Source: Pezizomycotina sp. ARF18 (lineage: Eukaryota; Ascomycota). From it: 52,281 bases of DNA. The position numbers were made by a program, and so were the translations under genes. Location: the NCBI GenBank assembly GCA_002224055.1, contig AZLU01000128.1, positions 1 to 52,281 on the forward strand. Reading direction: 5' to 3'. Under the pieces are notes generated by a model that saw nothing but the letters and a program-made list of their open reading frames with translations, made no database searches and had not been told where the DNA came from. Below are positions 22,860 through 36,787 of this stretch, piece by piece (position 1 is the first letter of the stretch; each line of letters opens with the position of its first letter).

Positions 22860-25800
22860 TGTGTGTGTGTTTGGAGCACAACCAGTCCTATCAGCTACGA
22901 ACATTCGGCAATACACTATCCGGTTCGCCTTCCTCATTCGCGCTTATTACCGTTTTTTCTTTCTCAACAAAGTCAGGAAGTGACATTGTGTGAATCATCA
23001 CAGAGAAAACAAAGTTTTTGTTTCCGTCTTGTCCCGCCATGGCACAGAGGTGCCAAGTAGCCTCTGGGCAACCGCCGTACATGCAATTGGGGAAACATGC
23101 CGAACTACACAGCTACAGTTTCGTAGCCAACGTTATAAGCGGGGCCATGGCGCTGTGGAGGGAATCCCAGGTTCATTGGGACGCGTAGTTTTTTCCTTGG
23201 CCATGTGAGCTGGGGATGCGGGGGCTGTATAACTCAATCAAGCTCATGGGGGTTTTCAACTTTTTAAGCAATTAAGCGATAGGCGCCAAATAAACTTTAG
23301 CACGCAAAAAAAGTAGTGGCATGCTCCTTCTTCCTACAGGAGAGGTTGAAATAATAAAAGGAATACTTGGTGATAATGGGAAGGAGCGAACGGGATAAGG
23401 ATAAGGAGAAGGATGTATTGATTGCTTATCGCGCGTGGTTTCCCTCTCCGAGTCTGTCTCAATAGAGAGATCAGGCACGAGACACCTCTCCCCCTCTTCC
23501 TCTTTCCAGTCTGGCACTAAAGTGAGACGAGATATTGAAAAACAAGGAAGACTACTAGTATATTAGCTATCTTATTCGAAATATAAAAATCTACAATAAT
23601 ATAAACTAGTGGTAAGGGGTGTACGGGCCACCTGCCCAAGCCTACCAATATATTGCTAATGGGAGGATATTGCACCTTCCTACTTAAGTGGGGAAGGTCT
23701 CGGTTGGTTCGGTATCTTTGTAAATTTGCAGGAATAAACTGAGGACCTTGAGAGATTAAGTATTTCGAACCACACATATGGATATTATGATGGCCAGGTG
23801 ATCGGAATCCCCTTAAGCCTTGTTAGCAAGAAGAAATAGGAAGAATATAAATCAGAGACATCAGAGTCAAATGGTATCGGGAGACTCAAATCTTTATTTT
23901 TTCAGGCGATATCTAATTCAAGTTGTAGTTTCCTTCTAAAAACGTATCTCTTGGCGAAATATCCATCAGTGATTCCGAATATGATAAAATTAAACACATT
24001 CAATGTCAAAAATCGTCGCGAGAGGAAGGAAGGTGGATAAACTGGCCTGAAGATGAAGACCTAATTAATGAAAAAAAAGGCTATGATTGCGAGGGGGAAT
24101 TCTCAGCCGTAAGTGTATTTCTAATCCTCAAAATTACTTCGTGAGGAAGAGGGGAAACCCAGGAACGGATACCCAGATGGACCATGAATCCAGCAGCAAA
24201 ACACCTCTTCTCTTGCCTTGATCGACTAAGACGAACCGTACCGTGTCTTCGGTCATGCGAGAGAAGGACGAGAAAGAGTTAGAGGAAAGCAACGGTACAA
24301 GGGGAATCGATGCCAGTGAATCCTTTTCGACCTACGATTGGAAACTCCACAAAGTTTCCCAGGATACAAGAGAGAACAAACTTCTAGCACGTTTCTTTAC
24401 GTGCTTGCGAGGGTCCAATTTTCAAGGTTAAAAGCTCAGTAGAAGGGTTAATCCCGGCTGGCGACTTAGTGTCAGATGTGGGGAAATATTAAATGCCGAA
24501 CCAATCGTACGTTCTAATTGAAAGAAAGATTGACAGCCCTCAGAATACAATGAAATGCCTTCCCTACCCGCGCGTTGTTGTGATTGTTCTGGAAGGGTTC
24601 CGTGTTCCGTTTGACAACTAGATTTCCATGACCAACGCTATAAATTCTTCCCCACCTCTACTAATAAACCTTGTCCGTATATACATGTTCCGCTATCTGA
24701 GCGCGCGCTTTTTTTTTTTTTTTTTTTTTTTGTGGCACGCCCGTTCAGACATGGAAGCAAACAAAAAAGTATAAGTATCAGGCTAGTGATAAAGATAGAA
24801 CAGGAAGATGGAACTGCAGAGGAAGAACAAAGAATATTAAAACCCTTCTCTATAACGACGGGGGCCGTGCGCAAAGTTTCTGAAAATCGTTCGATACAGA
24901 ACCAACCTAAAGGTGTATCTCAGATTCTCAATCGCCCTGCGAGCTATCTCTTCGAGAGGGTTCTTTTCAGGCAACCCATGCGGTACGGAAAAGAGCGAAT
25001 ATGAATGTAGTATAGTATAACCGAGCTGAGCGGATTCTAAATATGCGTCTAGAAGATATTTTTTACCCGTGTTTTTTTACACGAACATGGCCAATAAGTT
25101 TATTTCAAAATTGTTCCTAAAAAAGATGTTTTACTCTCTACACTTCCCCCAGAGCGAGCACTCATAATTCTAAAACCCCTAGTCGTGAACCGAGGCAAGG
25201 ATAATGAACGAGTAGAGAGCGATCCAATCCATATCCCTGGTAATGTGGAGTAAAACCCGAGTCTGGTAGGAAAACTAGGCTCCCATTTCTTTTTATATAT
25301 ATAAAATTTTCTCCATACAGTTTTTCTAGACAGATTTTTGGTTCTTTCTAGTCTCTGAACTGATTTGCCACTGACGTACCTTGCTCGTCAATTTATTTTC
25401 TTTCTCCTTTGCCCATGAATAATAAAAGGAAACACCATTCAAGTCTATTAGTTCCTGCATAACCTCCGTGAAAAAACTTTTTTTTCTCTATGACAGCACG
25501 ATAAACAGGAGAATAACACCATTAGAGGGAAATCCGAGCTTTATAAAAGAGAAGAGAGGCGAAAGGTCTTTAAAGCCGAAAGCATTGAGAAGATTTAAAA
25601 AGGGTTCTGTTAGAATAACATCGCTTCGGAAGAAAATGCGGCTTCATCCGAAAGGTATTCGAAAAAAAAAAAAAAAAAAAAAGGATTTGCGTTTAAAAAA
25701 GGGCCCAAAGATAGACGGAGTTGCGGTTCTTGTGGACCCATGGATTTGGGTGAACCTTTCAACGGAATAACAAATGGCCAAAGCCGATAGCTTTACCCGC

Positions 25801-28800
25801 GATAGCGAAAGGACGTGCGCTCGCTACATTCATGGAACTAGAAAGCCTCGATCAGCGATTATAAAATAATTTGTTGACTGATCTGCTTGCCATTCTATAT
25901 GGCAGTGGCGGTTCAGACAATCGAAAATTTCTTCGCCATCGAGAGTTGGAACATATGTATTCGAAATCACGGGAAACCCGTAAAGTGCATCCAGCTTTTC
26001 CTAAAGGCTCCGCTGGAATCTTTGCGATTGGGTCTGGCTGGCATCGCTCAGAATATTTCCCACGCGTGATATAATATCCCCTTTCTATAGAATATACCTC
26101 CACGTTTTGCTTTTTGTGAAGAAACATTTGAGGCATGTCAAAGCGACGGCAGAGACAACGTTCGACGATTGGCCACGAGGGTGATCAAAGGACAGAAAAT
26201 AAAACATTTTAATAATAAATAAAGAAATTTATAATCACAAACCGCTTTTCCATGTGACAAACAGGAAGTTGCCTCAAAGTACAACACCACGAGTAGGCTA
26301 ATAATGTTTTGCTAATTTCGTGTTTTTTTTGTTTGCTCTGGAATTGCTTTGTCCTGGAGAGAGAAAACAAGACTCGACGCTGGAATAATGGGAAATCTGC
26401 AGATACATCTTATTTACCTTATCTATAACTACTTGCCGTAAACAAAGTAGGTTGTTATTGAGATCGAGATGAGTCTTTCTGATTTGCTGGAGGCTCGTCC
26501 GTATTCTCGAAACATTTATCTTTAGAAATTATATCGTACCTGTGTCGTTTCAAGCGTTTATCTCTTTTTGTTGGCGATGTTGATTTTTTGCCAATACTTT
26601 CCACTTGCTGTTTTCGTCATCCGTTTTGCAAAACAAAAGAAAAAAAAAAGAAAAAGAAAAAAAAAAAAACGGAATCTCTGTCTTCCTTTCTAATTTTCGA
26701 CAACTCCATGTTTTGCCATGCTCTGCCATGCTTTACGGCGACTTGGTGAAAGCTTGATCAATCTTGACTTTTTCTTGTCCACGAGAAGTCAATAAACGCC
26801 ACGCTGAACAAGAGTTTTGACGAAGTTCATTGGCATCCATTGGCAATGCTTAAGTTTTGTTTGACGGTTTCGCACCAAGGACGAGAGAAGCTTGGAAAAA
26901 GCGGCAGCTCGGGGGTCGGGAAACGGTGAAAGGATTACTTTAGCTTCGTACCAATAAGACCATCAGTAGAAAGATCATCGGTTGTGCTCCACAATAGCAC
27001 AGGACTGTAACAGTGGTAGCCGGTTGATTTATCCTAATCGGAAGGAGCGTTGCACAGAGTCTAGAGATAACCCCAAAGGAGCTGCTCGCATTTTATTAGT
27101 TCGCCAGTAAAAATGAAATATTTATTTTAAAATAATAAGAGATCAATACTGGTAGTTTTCAGGGTAATAGATAGAGTGCAAGCAAACTTTTTTTTCGCAA
27201 TATGTGGAAATGTTCCTAGTCGATCACTCAATCACCCTTGGTCGAAGGAGGAGGGACCATTCCGCCTGGATGACCATGTTATTCCTCCTCTTTCTTACTT
27301 ATCGATTATCTATTTTAGTGCGCTGATATTATAGTTATAAAATTTTCTTGATACTGCTGATTAGTTTCTTTGCGTATCGCTTACCGGTAATCTCCATACA
27401 GAAGATGTTCGGAATTGCAAAACCACGCTATTCGGTAGGTTCAAGGTCAAGGCCACTTGAGTCGCCGAGGTTGCACTTGACAGGATAGGGGCCCATCCCC
27501 GAAAGCAAAAAAGAATCCCCATTGCAATGAGCTTTATAGTTTTCGATAGAAAGTCCTTGTGTCCTAGCAAAAACAAACAGTAGTAATGGTTAGTGAAAGG
27601 TAACGTCTGTACAGAGAGGACAAACAAAGATATTGAAATAAGAGACCTCTTCATAAGAAACAATAAAGAAACCAAAAAAAACTGATGCCAATTAAAACTT
27701 TAAAAAAAAAAAAAAAGTACCCCACAAAAACTTGGCCTCTTGGTTCAGATGCTTATTTTTTTTATTTAAGCGTCGGGGGAGAAGAAGCTTGAGAACTCAT
27801 ACCTCTCGAATATCATTGGTTTCGAACAATTTTCTAGAATAAAGATTTGAGTAACTTACAAAATGGAAGATACCGGGAGAAGCTGTGGCGTTCCGTCGGA
27901 AGTACCGACCAACAGCGCCATATGGAACCACCACCGCAAAAAAAAAAGAGCTTTGAGAAGGAGGGAAACATTACTGGCCGTTGGGCTGACGGTCAGTAAT
28001 ATTAGCACTTGGCGCTATTTTGTCTCGCGTCTCAGGTCTCCTCGTTAGAACACCAAAAGCTATCAGTGGGACCTTATCGCGGAGTTCTGCAAAAAGAATA
28101 TAGTAGTGTTTATTAGTCTTGGTGTTCAAATCATTATATTATAAAAAAAAGATAAGACCTCCAAGGCACATGCACGAAAACACTAGTATAGTGCGAGCGG
28201 AGTTTAAAAGAAAGAAGAAAAGGCAAGAGATGATCCATATTTTTTTTCCAAATACATAATAAATGCGATACAACCACACGACAATCCACCAGCAGAAGGT
28301 TTCTCTTTTACAAAACAGGGATGAGATCATTTAGCGTTGGTGGAAAGCAGGGTGGTTAAAGTGTATCTCACAGTGGCAAAAAGCAGCAGAGTAGGTTTCG
28401 GGGATTTTTGCTAGCGCCGACCGCCGACGTGCCTATTCCTCCAAAAAAAAAACTCGATGGACTCTTTCTACAAACCCTCTAGAAGCTTTCTTTGTTCATC
28501 CAATCAGAGTATCACCAATGACCATCTCTAATCTGTTCGAGATTTTCTGGGGCAATTTCGTTAGATTCTCGAATCTCTTGTGAGCTTCTTTCTGCCCTGT
28601 CAAATGCCCGATTGTGAATCGTCGAACGGGACGGCCGCTAGAAGGCGATCTTAAGAAAGAGAAGCTTCTGAAAAATACCAAAAAACTGGTGTGGACGAAT
28701 GAGAGTGGAGGACCTAAAACAGTCAGCCAATGAGAGCACGTAGCTGCATAGAACACTCGAATTTTGTCCAATGAATTCGGGCAAATGCCCAGAAACAACC

Positions 28801-29582
28801 AACCAACCACCCAGCAATAAGGGAAAAAACATAGTAGAATGGAGAAAGTAAATGAGCGGGAGGGGAACATATCATTCCAATAAGAGTGAGAAACGCTGCT
28901 GCCTGGCCTCTTTTAGAAGCACCTCTCTGGTTCCAGTTGTGGGTCGGGATGCCGTGCATGATAGCAAAAACAGAGAGGAAGAAAAAAAAGAAAAAAGAAG
29001 GAAAGAAGGGAAAGACATATGCGGGGCGGTTTCTTGTATTGGCAATTGTGGTAAACTAACACTTTTTGCCGTAGAAAAAGTAAATATACCAACTAGAAAA
29101 AGAAAAAAAAAAAGAAAAGAAAAGAAACATACCTTTTTCTTCGCAGCGGGAGAAAAAGAAGATACGAGAGAAGAAAAAAGAAAAAAAACCCATGACAAAA
29201 TAGTAGAGAAGGGAATATGAGAGAATGGCAAGAGACTACCTATTGCCCTTGTCTATCTCCATAGTTGTTGTCTCTGATATCGGTACAATGCCGTCTTTTT
29301 TGAATAGGTATGAGGAGTGGCCAAACGGGGACAATTTGGTACCGCTCTTGTATAGACTTCGTTAGAAGGAGGAATCAGCTTTGGTTCTTTTGTTTTTTTT
29401 TCAGGTCCAGGAATATCGTCTCTCCCCACGGTCTGGCCAATAATCCCTAACACTTTCCACTTACCCTTTTTTGCCATCGACGAAGGGAAAGTGATTATCG
29501 TCGCTCGCTCCGGGTGTCTCTCTCTCTCAGGTTGATTCCCCCTAGATGTCTTCTCTCTGTATCTAAAGCCAGGGATTTTTAT

Positions 29583-29725
29583 TATAAAACGGGCTGGATC
29601 CTGATCTTCATCCCTTCCTTTCTTCTTCTTTTCCCTTCTCTTTTTCTCTTTCCTCCATCATACGCCCAGAAGTAATTCTATTGTTTTCTCAAATAAATTT
29701 TTGTTTGGAAAACACATAATCCAAC
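29583..29725 (+). promoter_or_regulatory. Promoter and leader of the OPT transporter gene
   Basis: TATAAAA at 29583-29589 lies 137 bp before the ATG. Between them is a long pyrimidine tract (about 29606-29657), typical of strongly expressed filamentous-fungal genes, and the start context reads CCAACATGG. Confidence 0.65.
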
Positions 29726-32528
29726 ATGGATATGAGAAACAGAAACCAGTCCGCCGACGTGGTGGAAAACAACAAGGCCGTGTCGTCCGGCATCGACACC
29801 GGCGAAAGGAAGCTCAGCGTCGAGCAGGCCGAGAGGCGCGCGAGCTTGCTGCTCGAGCAGCACGAGTGGATCCAACATGCCGGAGGAGAAGCGCAACTCC
29901 CTGCAGGATGCTCTCAGGAACAACGACATCGAGGGCGCCGTCGCCATCGAGGCCTCGCTGGAGGAGAACTCACCGTACCCGGAAGTCCGCGCGGCGGTCC
30001 GCAACTACGACGAGGACGTCCCCGCCAACACGATCCGTGCCTGGACCATCGGTCTCGTCCTGTGCACGCTCGGTTCCGGCATCAACATGCTGTTCTCGAT
30101 GCGTCAGCCTTCCATCTACATCTCCTCGATCGTCGCCCAGCTTCTCGCTTACCCGATCGGTGTCGCCTGGTCGAAGGTCTTCCCCGACAGGGTTTTCAAC
30201 GTCGCCGGTGTGAAATTCAACCTGAACCGGGCCCGTTCAACCTCAAGGAGCACGTCGTTATCGTCGTCATGTCCAACGCCTCCTATGGTGGCGGCGCTGC
30301 TACTCTACTGATACGCTTTTGGTAAGCCCGCTTTTGAAACCCCCGAAAAACATCATTTTTGCGAGACCAGCCCGCGAGTTTCAGCCGACAAAAAAAGTGA
30401 AAATTCTGAGACTAATCTCTTACCTCGTGATAGGCTCAAATCGTCAAATACAAGCAAAACTTCGGCTGGGGCTTCCAGCTGCTGTACACCATCTCCCTGC
30501 AATGCATGGGCTACGGTCTCGCCGGTATCTGCCGCCGCTTCCTGGTCTGGCCCGCAGCCATGATCTGGCCCGCCAACCTCGTCAACACCGCCCTGTTCTA
30601 CACGCTGCACGACCACAGCAAGTCGGATCCGGCCGTCACCCACGGGTGGTCCATTTCCAGGTATAGGTACTTCGGGTACGTCTTCCTCGGAAGCTTCCTC
30701 TGGTACTGGTTCCCGGGATATATCTTCCAGGCCCTCTCCGTCTTCGCCTTCGTCACTTTTATCAAACCGAACAACGTCATCGTCAACCAGCTGTTCGGCG
30801 GGTGGACGGGTATCTCGCTCATCCGATCACGTTCGATTGGACCCAGATTGCCGGATACGTCGGTTCGCCTCTCATCCCGCCCTGGCACGCTCTTGCCAAC
30901 ACCAGCATTGGTGTTGTCCTCTTCTACATGATCTGCACCGTCGCCATCCACTACGTAAGTACCATATCTCCTAACTGATGCGACGAAAAAAAAAAAAAAA
31001 AAAGACCAGAGGAATTTCCACTAACGTATCTTTCTTTTGCAGTCCGGCGCCCTCTACTCCGCCTACCTCCCCATCTCCGACTCCGGCTCGTACGACAACA
31101 CCGGTAACCCTACAACGTCACCAAGATCCTGACTCCCGAGAAGGAACTCGACCTCGACGCCTACAAGAAGTACTCCCCCTCTTCCTCTCCACCACCTTCT
31201 CCATGTCCTATGGCCTCTCCTTCGCCTCCATCTCCGCCCTCATCGTCCACACCTACCTCTACCACGGCAAGGAGATCTGGTACCGCCTCAAGGTCGCCCG
31301 CGACCAGGAGGACGACGTCCACATGCGCCTCATGCGGAAGTACAAGACGCCCCGGATTGGTGGTACCTCCTCGGTTTCCTCCTCATGTTCGGAATGGGTC
31401 TCGCTACCGTCCTCGCGTGGGATACCCACTTGACCGCCTGGGCCTTTATCATCGCCCTCGTCATCGCGGCCGTCTGGATGGTACCGATCGGCATGATCCA
31501 GGCTATCACGAACATCCAGATCGGTCTCAACGTCATCACGGAGTTCCTGATCGGTTACATGCAGCCCGGAAAGCCGCTCGCGATGATGCTGTTCAAGTCG
31601 TACGGATACATCACCATGTCGCAGGCGCTGTACTTCATCCAGGATCTCAAGCTTGGTCACTACATGAAGGTTCCCCCGAGGACCATGTTCTGGTCGCAGG
31701 TCGTCGCGACGATCTGGTCCAGTATCGTTCAGGTATGTTTTGTTAATCTCCGGATCCGAAACGTGTAGAAGCGCTCCTCTCGCTTCTCTATACGAGCGTA
31801 TTTCCTTTTTTTTTCTCATTTACTAATGTTATCTGCCGCGGTTTAGGTTTCCGTCATGAACTGGGCTCTCGGTGCCATCAAGCATGTCTGCACTACCGCA
31901 GCCGTCAACCACTTCACCTGCCCTAACGCAAAGGTCTTCTTCAACGCCTCCATCATTTGTTAGTATACCCCTGTTCCCTGTATTTTTGTCGTTTTTCATC
32001 ACGCGGATCAAATTTTTTTTTTTGCTAACTTTACCTGAAACTCGAAACAGGGGGTCTCATTGGTCCTGCGCGTATCTTCAGCCCCGGCTCCATCTACTCG
32101 CCGATGCTCTGGTTCTTCCTCATTGGCGCCATTCTCCCAGTCATCTTCTTCGTCCTCTCCAAGAAGTTCCCCCGCTCCCGATCCGCTACATCAACATCCC
32201 CGTCATCATGGGAGGTTCCGGACTCATCCCCCCGCCACCCCTCTCAACTACCTCTCCTGGGGTATCGTTGGATTGTTTTCAACAAGTACATCCGCGGGAG
32301 GTACTTCGGCTGGTGGTCGGTGTACAATTACGTCACCTCCGCCGGTCTCGATACGGATTGGCCATCTCAACCATCCTTATCTTCTTCGCCCTCAGCTTGA
32401 CCAACACCAGCTTCCCGTCCTGGTGGGGCAACACCATTGCCACCGACACCATGGACGCGGCAGGTACGGCGGTCCAGAAGACCGTCGACGCCACCAAGGG
32501 CGAGTTCTTCGGCCCAAGGCACTGGTAG
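29726..32528 (+). CDS. OPT-family oligopeptide transporter
   Basis: Proton-coupled transporter of short peptides (or glutathione and metal-peptide chelates) in the plasma membrane; the substrate is inferred from the family. After a soluble N-terminus (EEKRNSLQDALRNNDIEGA) the first helices carry the family's NPG-type motif near 30225 (FNLNP-GPFNLKEH, split by a one-base loss), and KVPPR near 31670 matches the second signature, KIPPR. About twelve hydrophobic helices follow to the end at GEFFGP. Four GT-AG introns: 30322-30433, 30955-31042, 31733-31846 and 31969-32050. The spliced length is about 800 codons, normal for fungal OPTs. Frame changes occur near 29870, 30230, 30820, 31110, 31170, 31350, 32175, 32230, 32360 and 32510, mostly in C or G runs. 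The protein is otherwise so well conserved that sequencing error is the likelier cause. Confidence 0.93.
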
Positions 32529-33345
32529 AAGAAGAATCCCGGAGGTTCATCTTCCTTTGGATACGTTCTACCTATATATAAAACTCACAAAAATCAACAA
32601 TTGTTACATATCATCCGCTCCTTTGAAATGATGAGAAATCTTCTCTTTTGCGAGGCGTAGTTCCTTTGCAAAATTTTTTCTTGTTTAATATTTGTTTTTT
32701 ATGAATATACCTGGACATATAACGCGGGATGGATGATTTCACGAGATGTACCTTAAGCCTTGAGGATTCCACTCGGCTTTGGAGGAGTCCGATTTTCGTC
32801 TCCCGTATCTGTTTTTTCTTGCACTTCTCTGTATCTAAAACCATAAAAACCGCCTTCTAAATCAATCCTTCTGTATGTATTCAACTGCAATACTAAGAAA
32901 AACATTGATATGTACCTACCATACTTTTCCTCCTTGTGTAACAATGTGAAGGTCGTAAAATGTCTAAGCTTCGAGCCGAGGGCGGCGTCATGGCAGCTAG
33001 CGTCTTGGCCGCCCAAGAGAATCGAATAGCGGTCTCGACGATGCCCAGTCGCCGTCATTTTGCAGCTAAAAGCTCGCTTCAGATGCCCCCAACCCCAACA
33101 GCACCACTGATTTGATAGCGGATTGCCACCCAGCCAATGAAGCCTAGCCGCAATGACGAACGAAAGGATTCGATAAGTGGGGCGTAAACTACGAATTGCA
33201 ATCCCCATCGGGCTTTTGCGAGAGATCAGTCTGGTCGAACGAGCAGCTATGTATTGTATCGTTTGAGTGCTTGTTTCTCCTCCGCGAAAATCTCCTTTTA
33301 CTTTCGAACTCGGCTCGCGGGAAACCGAACGGTTCTTTTTGAAAG
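32529..33345. other. Downstream region of the OPT gene
   Basis: The first 100 bases are probably 3' untranslated sequence. Beyond that, short open frames exist on the minus strand (to about 33208) without motifs. No gene supported. Confidence 0.45.
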
Positions 33346-34388
33346 TTGACAGTTAGCGCTGAATTTAGGACTGGAGTACCATCTACCTACGTAAGTTCAG
33401 ACAAAGTTCCCGCAGAGACTCTGCTAAACGAACTTGCAGACGCACGGCGACTTGAAGTCCCTGAATACCACCCATTTCTCGCTCTCCAGGACAGTGGCAT
33501 AGTTAACGAAGTAGGCCATTCTCAGGATATCCTAGAAGTGACCCAGTGGAGCGAATGCGATTGCCGAAAAAGGACTTATTCAGCTGCACAGTGACTTCCT
33601 CTGATATGGAACATCCGGCGTCGCAGATGTAGTAGCTCGTCTCCGGCTTTTCGTCGTCCGTAAGCGCAATCGTCGTATAACTCGTATTTGCAAGTTGCAA
33701 CCTCCCAGGCTCACCCTAGCTAGGCAACTTTGGTCGGCTAATTTGATCCAAATTCAGTCATGCCTCCTCGCATCCCTCGATCCAGAGGAGTGTATATCGG
33801 GGGAACCCGTCCATCATTTCTTTTCCTAGCTTTCCCAATTTCCTCCCTGAACCCTCCCGCTCGAAACTTTCGAGGTCGAATCAGCAAATCCGGAGCTTTT
33901 TGGCAGTGAGCGTCAGCCGGAAAGCCGTTCCCTTGGATGTCCTAGTCGAAGCCTTTTCCGCTGGAGATGTCCTCAGGACAGCCGTCTTCCCTCCACATCC
34001 GCGACTTGAAGCTCGAGTATGAATTGATGGATATCGCCTCGGTTGAGCCTACGGGACCGCTTATTGAACGAATTGGACGAGAGCGAGGTGAAAGCGATAG
34101 ACGGAGAGGAAGCCGAAGAGACAGGCCATCCAGAGGCCCGGTAGCTTTGCCGGAGACCTTTCAGCCCCCTGTTTCCGACCACGAGAAGTCTGTCGAATCG
34201 AAAATTTCATCGGCATCACCTTTTGAAGACCTTTTTCTGTCCGCTATTCCTTCTCTTATCCCTCCGTAGTGTGAGGTACAGGGCCATCCGGTTTCGAGTT
34301 GGCTGTGTTCGATGTTAAAGGCTTTGCTGTCGACGGATTCACGGTGCCAACGGACGGTGAAGCCTACGGTCTTCAACGTGTAGCTTGA
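33346..34388 (+). CDS. Unrecognised gene, broken
   Basis: Patches of plausible coding sequence lie on the plus strand in changing frames: LLNELADARRLEVPEYHPF near 33430; KAVPLDVLVEAFSAGDVLRT near 33920-33980; LKLEYELMDIASVEPTGPLI near 34010; LNELDESEVKAIDGEEAEE near 34065-34125; KISSASPFEDLFLSAIPSL near 34200; and a possible C-terminus GFAVDGFTVPTDGEAYGLQR ending at 34388. The minus strand is also partly open (to about 34421), so the strand is not certain. No family recognised. Start is arbitrary. Confidence 0.3.
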
Positions 34389-36787
34389 AGCCTCTCGCCG
34401 TCCCCGCCCCTCTCCGAGCATATATACCCTTGCTGCGATACAGAGCGGCCTGTGGTATGATCATGATGATTCGGCGAAGTAGGCTGGTTTGACGGTGGTG
34501 AGAATTCGTGAGGCTGACGATGATGGTGATGATGGTAATTAAAAGAAAGAAAGAACGACAGATTGATGGAAGGATCAATATGTTACCCAGAAATTTATTT
34601 GAAATTTACTTTTTTTTTTTTTTTTTTTTAATTTATACTTAAAAGACGTCAGCCACTGCCGTTTTTATTGATATCCTCTTTGTTCATCTGGAAAAAAAAA
34701 AAAATCCGTGTCCGCTAATCTCCTAAATAGGAAATATCAAGCGTTGCTCGGATGATTCGGCCGATAGATCCCTGCTTGATTTCGCCTAATTGAGTATTTA
34801 GCAATATTGGCTAATAGCCATACGTACAAAAATGCTAAATGCTGCCTCCTCTTCAAGTGCGCGAGGCTTCAACAACGTCCTTGACCTACAGTTATATATC
34901 ACTAACCCCCAAAGTATCAAACAAAATCGCTCAATAGACAGACAGGGATGAAAGCTTCATTTAGATCCTGTAGGATTCCCATTTCTTTTGTCAATGTGGT
35001 TATTGGATTTTGGGTGCTGCCTGGACAATCCCGACTCCCGAGGGAGTGACTCAAAGCCCTGGGTGGATCTGCAGTTCGGTTACTCGCGCAAAAGTGGGGC
35101 ACACCACCGTGCACGAACCGGGCAGTCTGTCCTCCACTAGCGTATATACGAAATCAACCACATGGTTAAACTAAACAACTTATATCGAGATTCAAGAGTA
35201 TAGCCGGTCTCGGTCTGTCTTCTTGCTTGGAAAAGCTTGTCATCAGAGGACCTCGGGGACCTACTGCATGAAAGCCCTTCCAGACTGAAATGCCACAAGT
35301 CCACAGTGTTTTACGATACCATCTTCGGTAGTCATATCGGCCCGAGAGCACACGCACGAGGGGCTTTGTTACGCGTCAATTATACTCAAGGTTGTTTATG
35401 ACTTGTTAGGAGTTGAACGGAGGGCTCCTATGTCGGAAATTAACAGAGCAGAAGACGCGGCTACGGAATGAGGACCCTTGTTTGCTTCTAGCGCACTGTT
35501 TTGAAAAACGTTAGGAGATATGTAACTAGTATTACACTTACTATTGATGAATAAATACCAATCATAATAGAGCGTCGACAATCGAGAACATATTTCATAC
35601 ATAGAACCAAAGCACGCAGGATGCGATATATTTCACCTAGCGCCAATCTTTACCAAATATATGCCTCTTAATTTCAAGAGAAGTCGAATTCGATCACAAA
35701 CGCTTCTTTTTGGAAGTTAAAATCCGAAACGCCAGGTTGGGTCTTTCCTTTTAGGAGAGATCTAGAAGGGGTACAATGTCACTCCATTCGCAAGGGCCAT
35801 GAGCTCCTGAGATAAAGAACCATCTCTGCCGTGACAACAATAAACGGTCAGCGAACTCCGGAACCGAACTTTTAGGCCCCGAGTCGCTCCTATATCGGAT
35901 CTTAGGCTGAATATATGAGCTTGAGGCTTAGGGCTTTTGTATCAAGGTCATATACATGTGATTCTATGCAATAATAATGATGAAAAAAAAAAAAAAATCG
36001 CGCACATAAACGCTAACGATAGTATCATAACCTGTTATAAGCCATCTAAATACTCTGCGGGTTCACGCTAAGATCATCGTGTATTCAGAACAGAAAATAA
36101 TCATATTTGATTATTGTTTGAGGGTTACGCGGTGAATTGTTCTGGAGAATGTTTTTTTTTTTTTCTGTAGTGAATGTGTCGTGGCAGGGGCCGCGGAAGC
36201 AGACAAACGCCGTCCACGTTTCCACGCAAGAACAGATTAACCTTCAATTGTCATGTTTTTACACCAAAAGGACATGAGGATAAGAAGAATCGACCGATAT
36301 GAAGATTCAATTCATTTTCGGAGGCCTCGCATCATCACGAAGGAACATTTTTGAGCGGCGAAAACTTCCGCACATGTGTGCTTGTCCGCAGTGACTCACG
36401 AAAACATCCTCAAGTAAAACGCGGGGGTTTGAAATTGTATTGTACCCGTTTTGAGATAATATGACTACATACAGCAATTACTCGAGTATTTCTAAAGGAT
36501 TAGATTAAATAATGCCTGCTAATGAAAATGGCATACGGGATCATTTATCATGGACTTTGGGTTCTAGCAGCATGTGGCGAGTTAACTTGGAAATAACTAA
36601 AGGTGACAATCCCAGGGGTTGACAATTTTTTCAATGTAATAACATTCAGTTCTTCTAATGAACACCAGCACGGCGTCTTTTCAAGATAGTTCTTTGTCCC
36701 TGATCATAGATCTTGACAAGCATGTATATCGGGATATCGATATTCTTCGGTTTTATGTTCCTATAAATATTTTATCTTGAGGTTACA
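34389..36787. other. AT-rich interval without genes
   Basis: Stops in all frames and homopolymer runs (T21 at about 34610-34630, A runs near 34695 and 35985). No gene, RNA or repeat family recognised. Confidence 0.5.

Larger units (their letters stand above)
18413..29582. other. 11-kb AT-rich gene desert
   Basis: No recognisable gene over 11 kb. Open frames are short, hydrophobic or lysine-rich, and end at frequent TAA/TAG codons. Homopolymer runs occur at 22816-22856, 24711-24731 and 25664-25682. Such blocks in ascomycetes usually hold transposons mutated by RIP (C-to-T in duplicated DNA), but I could not identify a reverse transcriptase, transposase or terminal repeat, so that origin is inference. 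Confidence 0.5.

Noticed and set aside
22590-23060. Frames of 115-130 codons crossing the A41 run
   Set aside because: They depend on the homopolymer for poly-Lys or poly-Phe and have no motif on either side.
28852-29231. Overlapping frames of about 120 codons on both strands
   Set aside because: They are Lys/Glu-rich or Phe/Ser-rich low-complexity translations of purine-rich DNA just upstream of the OPT promoter.
30353-31819. Minus-strand frames up to 186 codons across the OPT gene
   Set aside because: These are shadows caused by the GC-rich coding sequence of the plus-strand transporter.
33503-33700. Minus-strand frame of 65 codons (TDDEKPETSYYICDAG)
   Set aside because: It looks protein-like, but it lies against the plus-strand patches around it and cannot be extended; left as part of an uncertain region.
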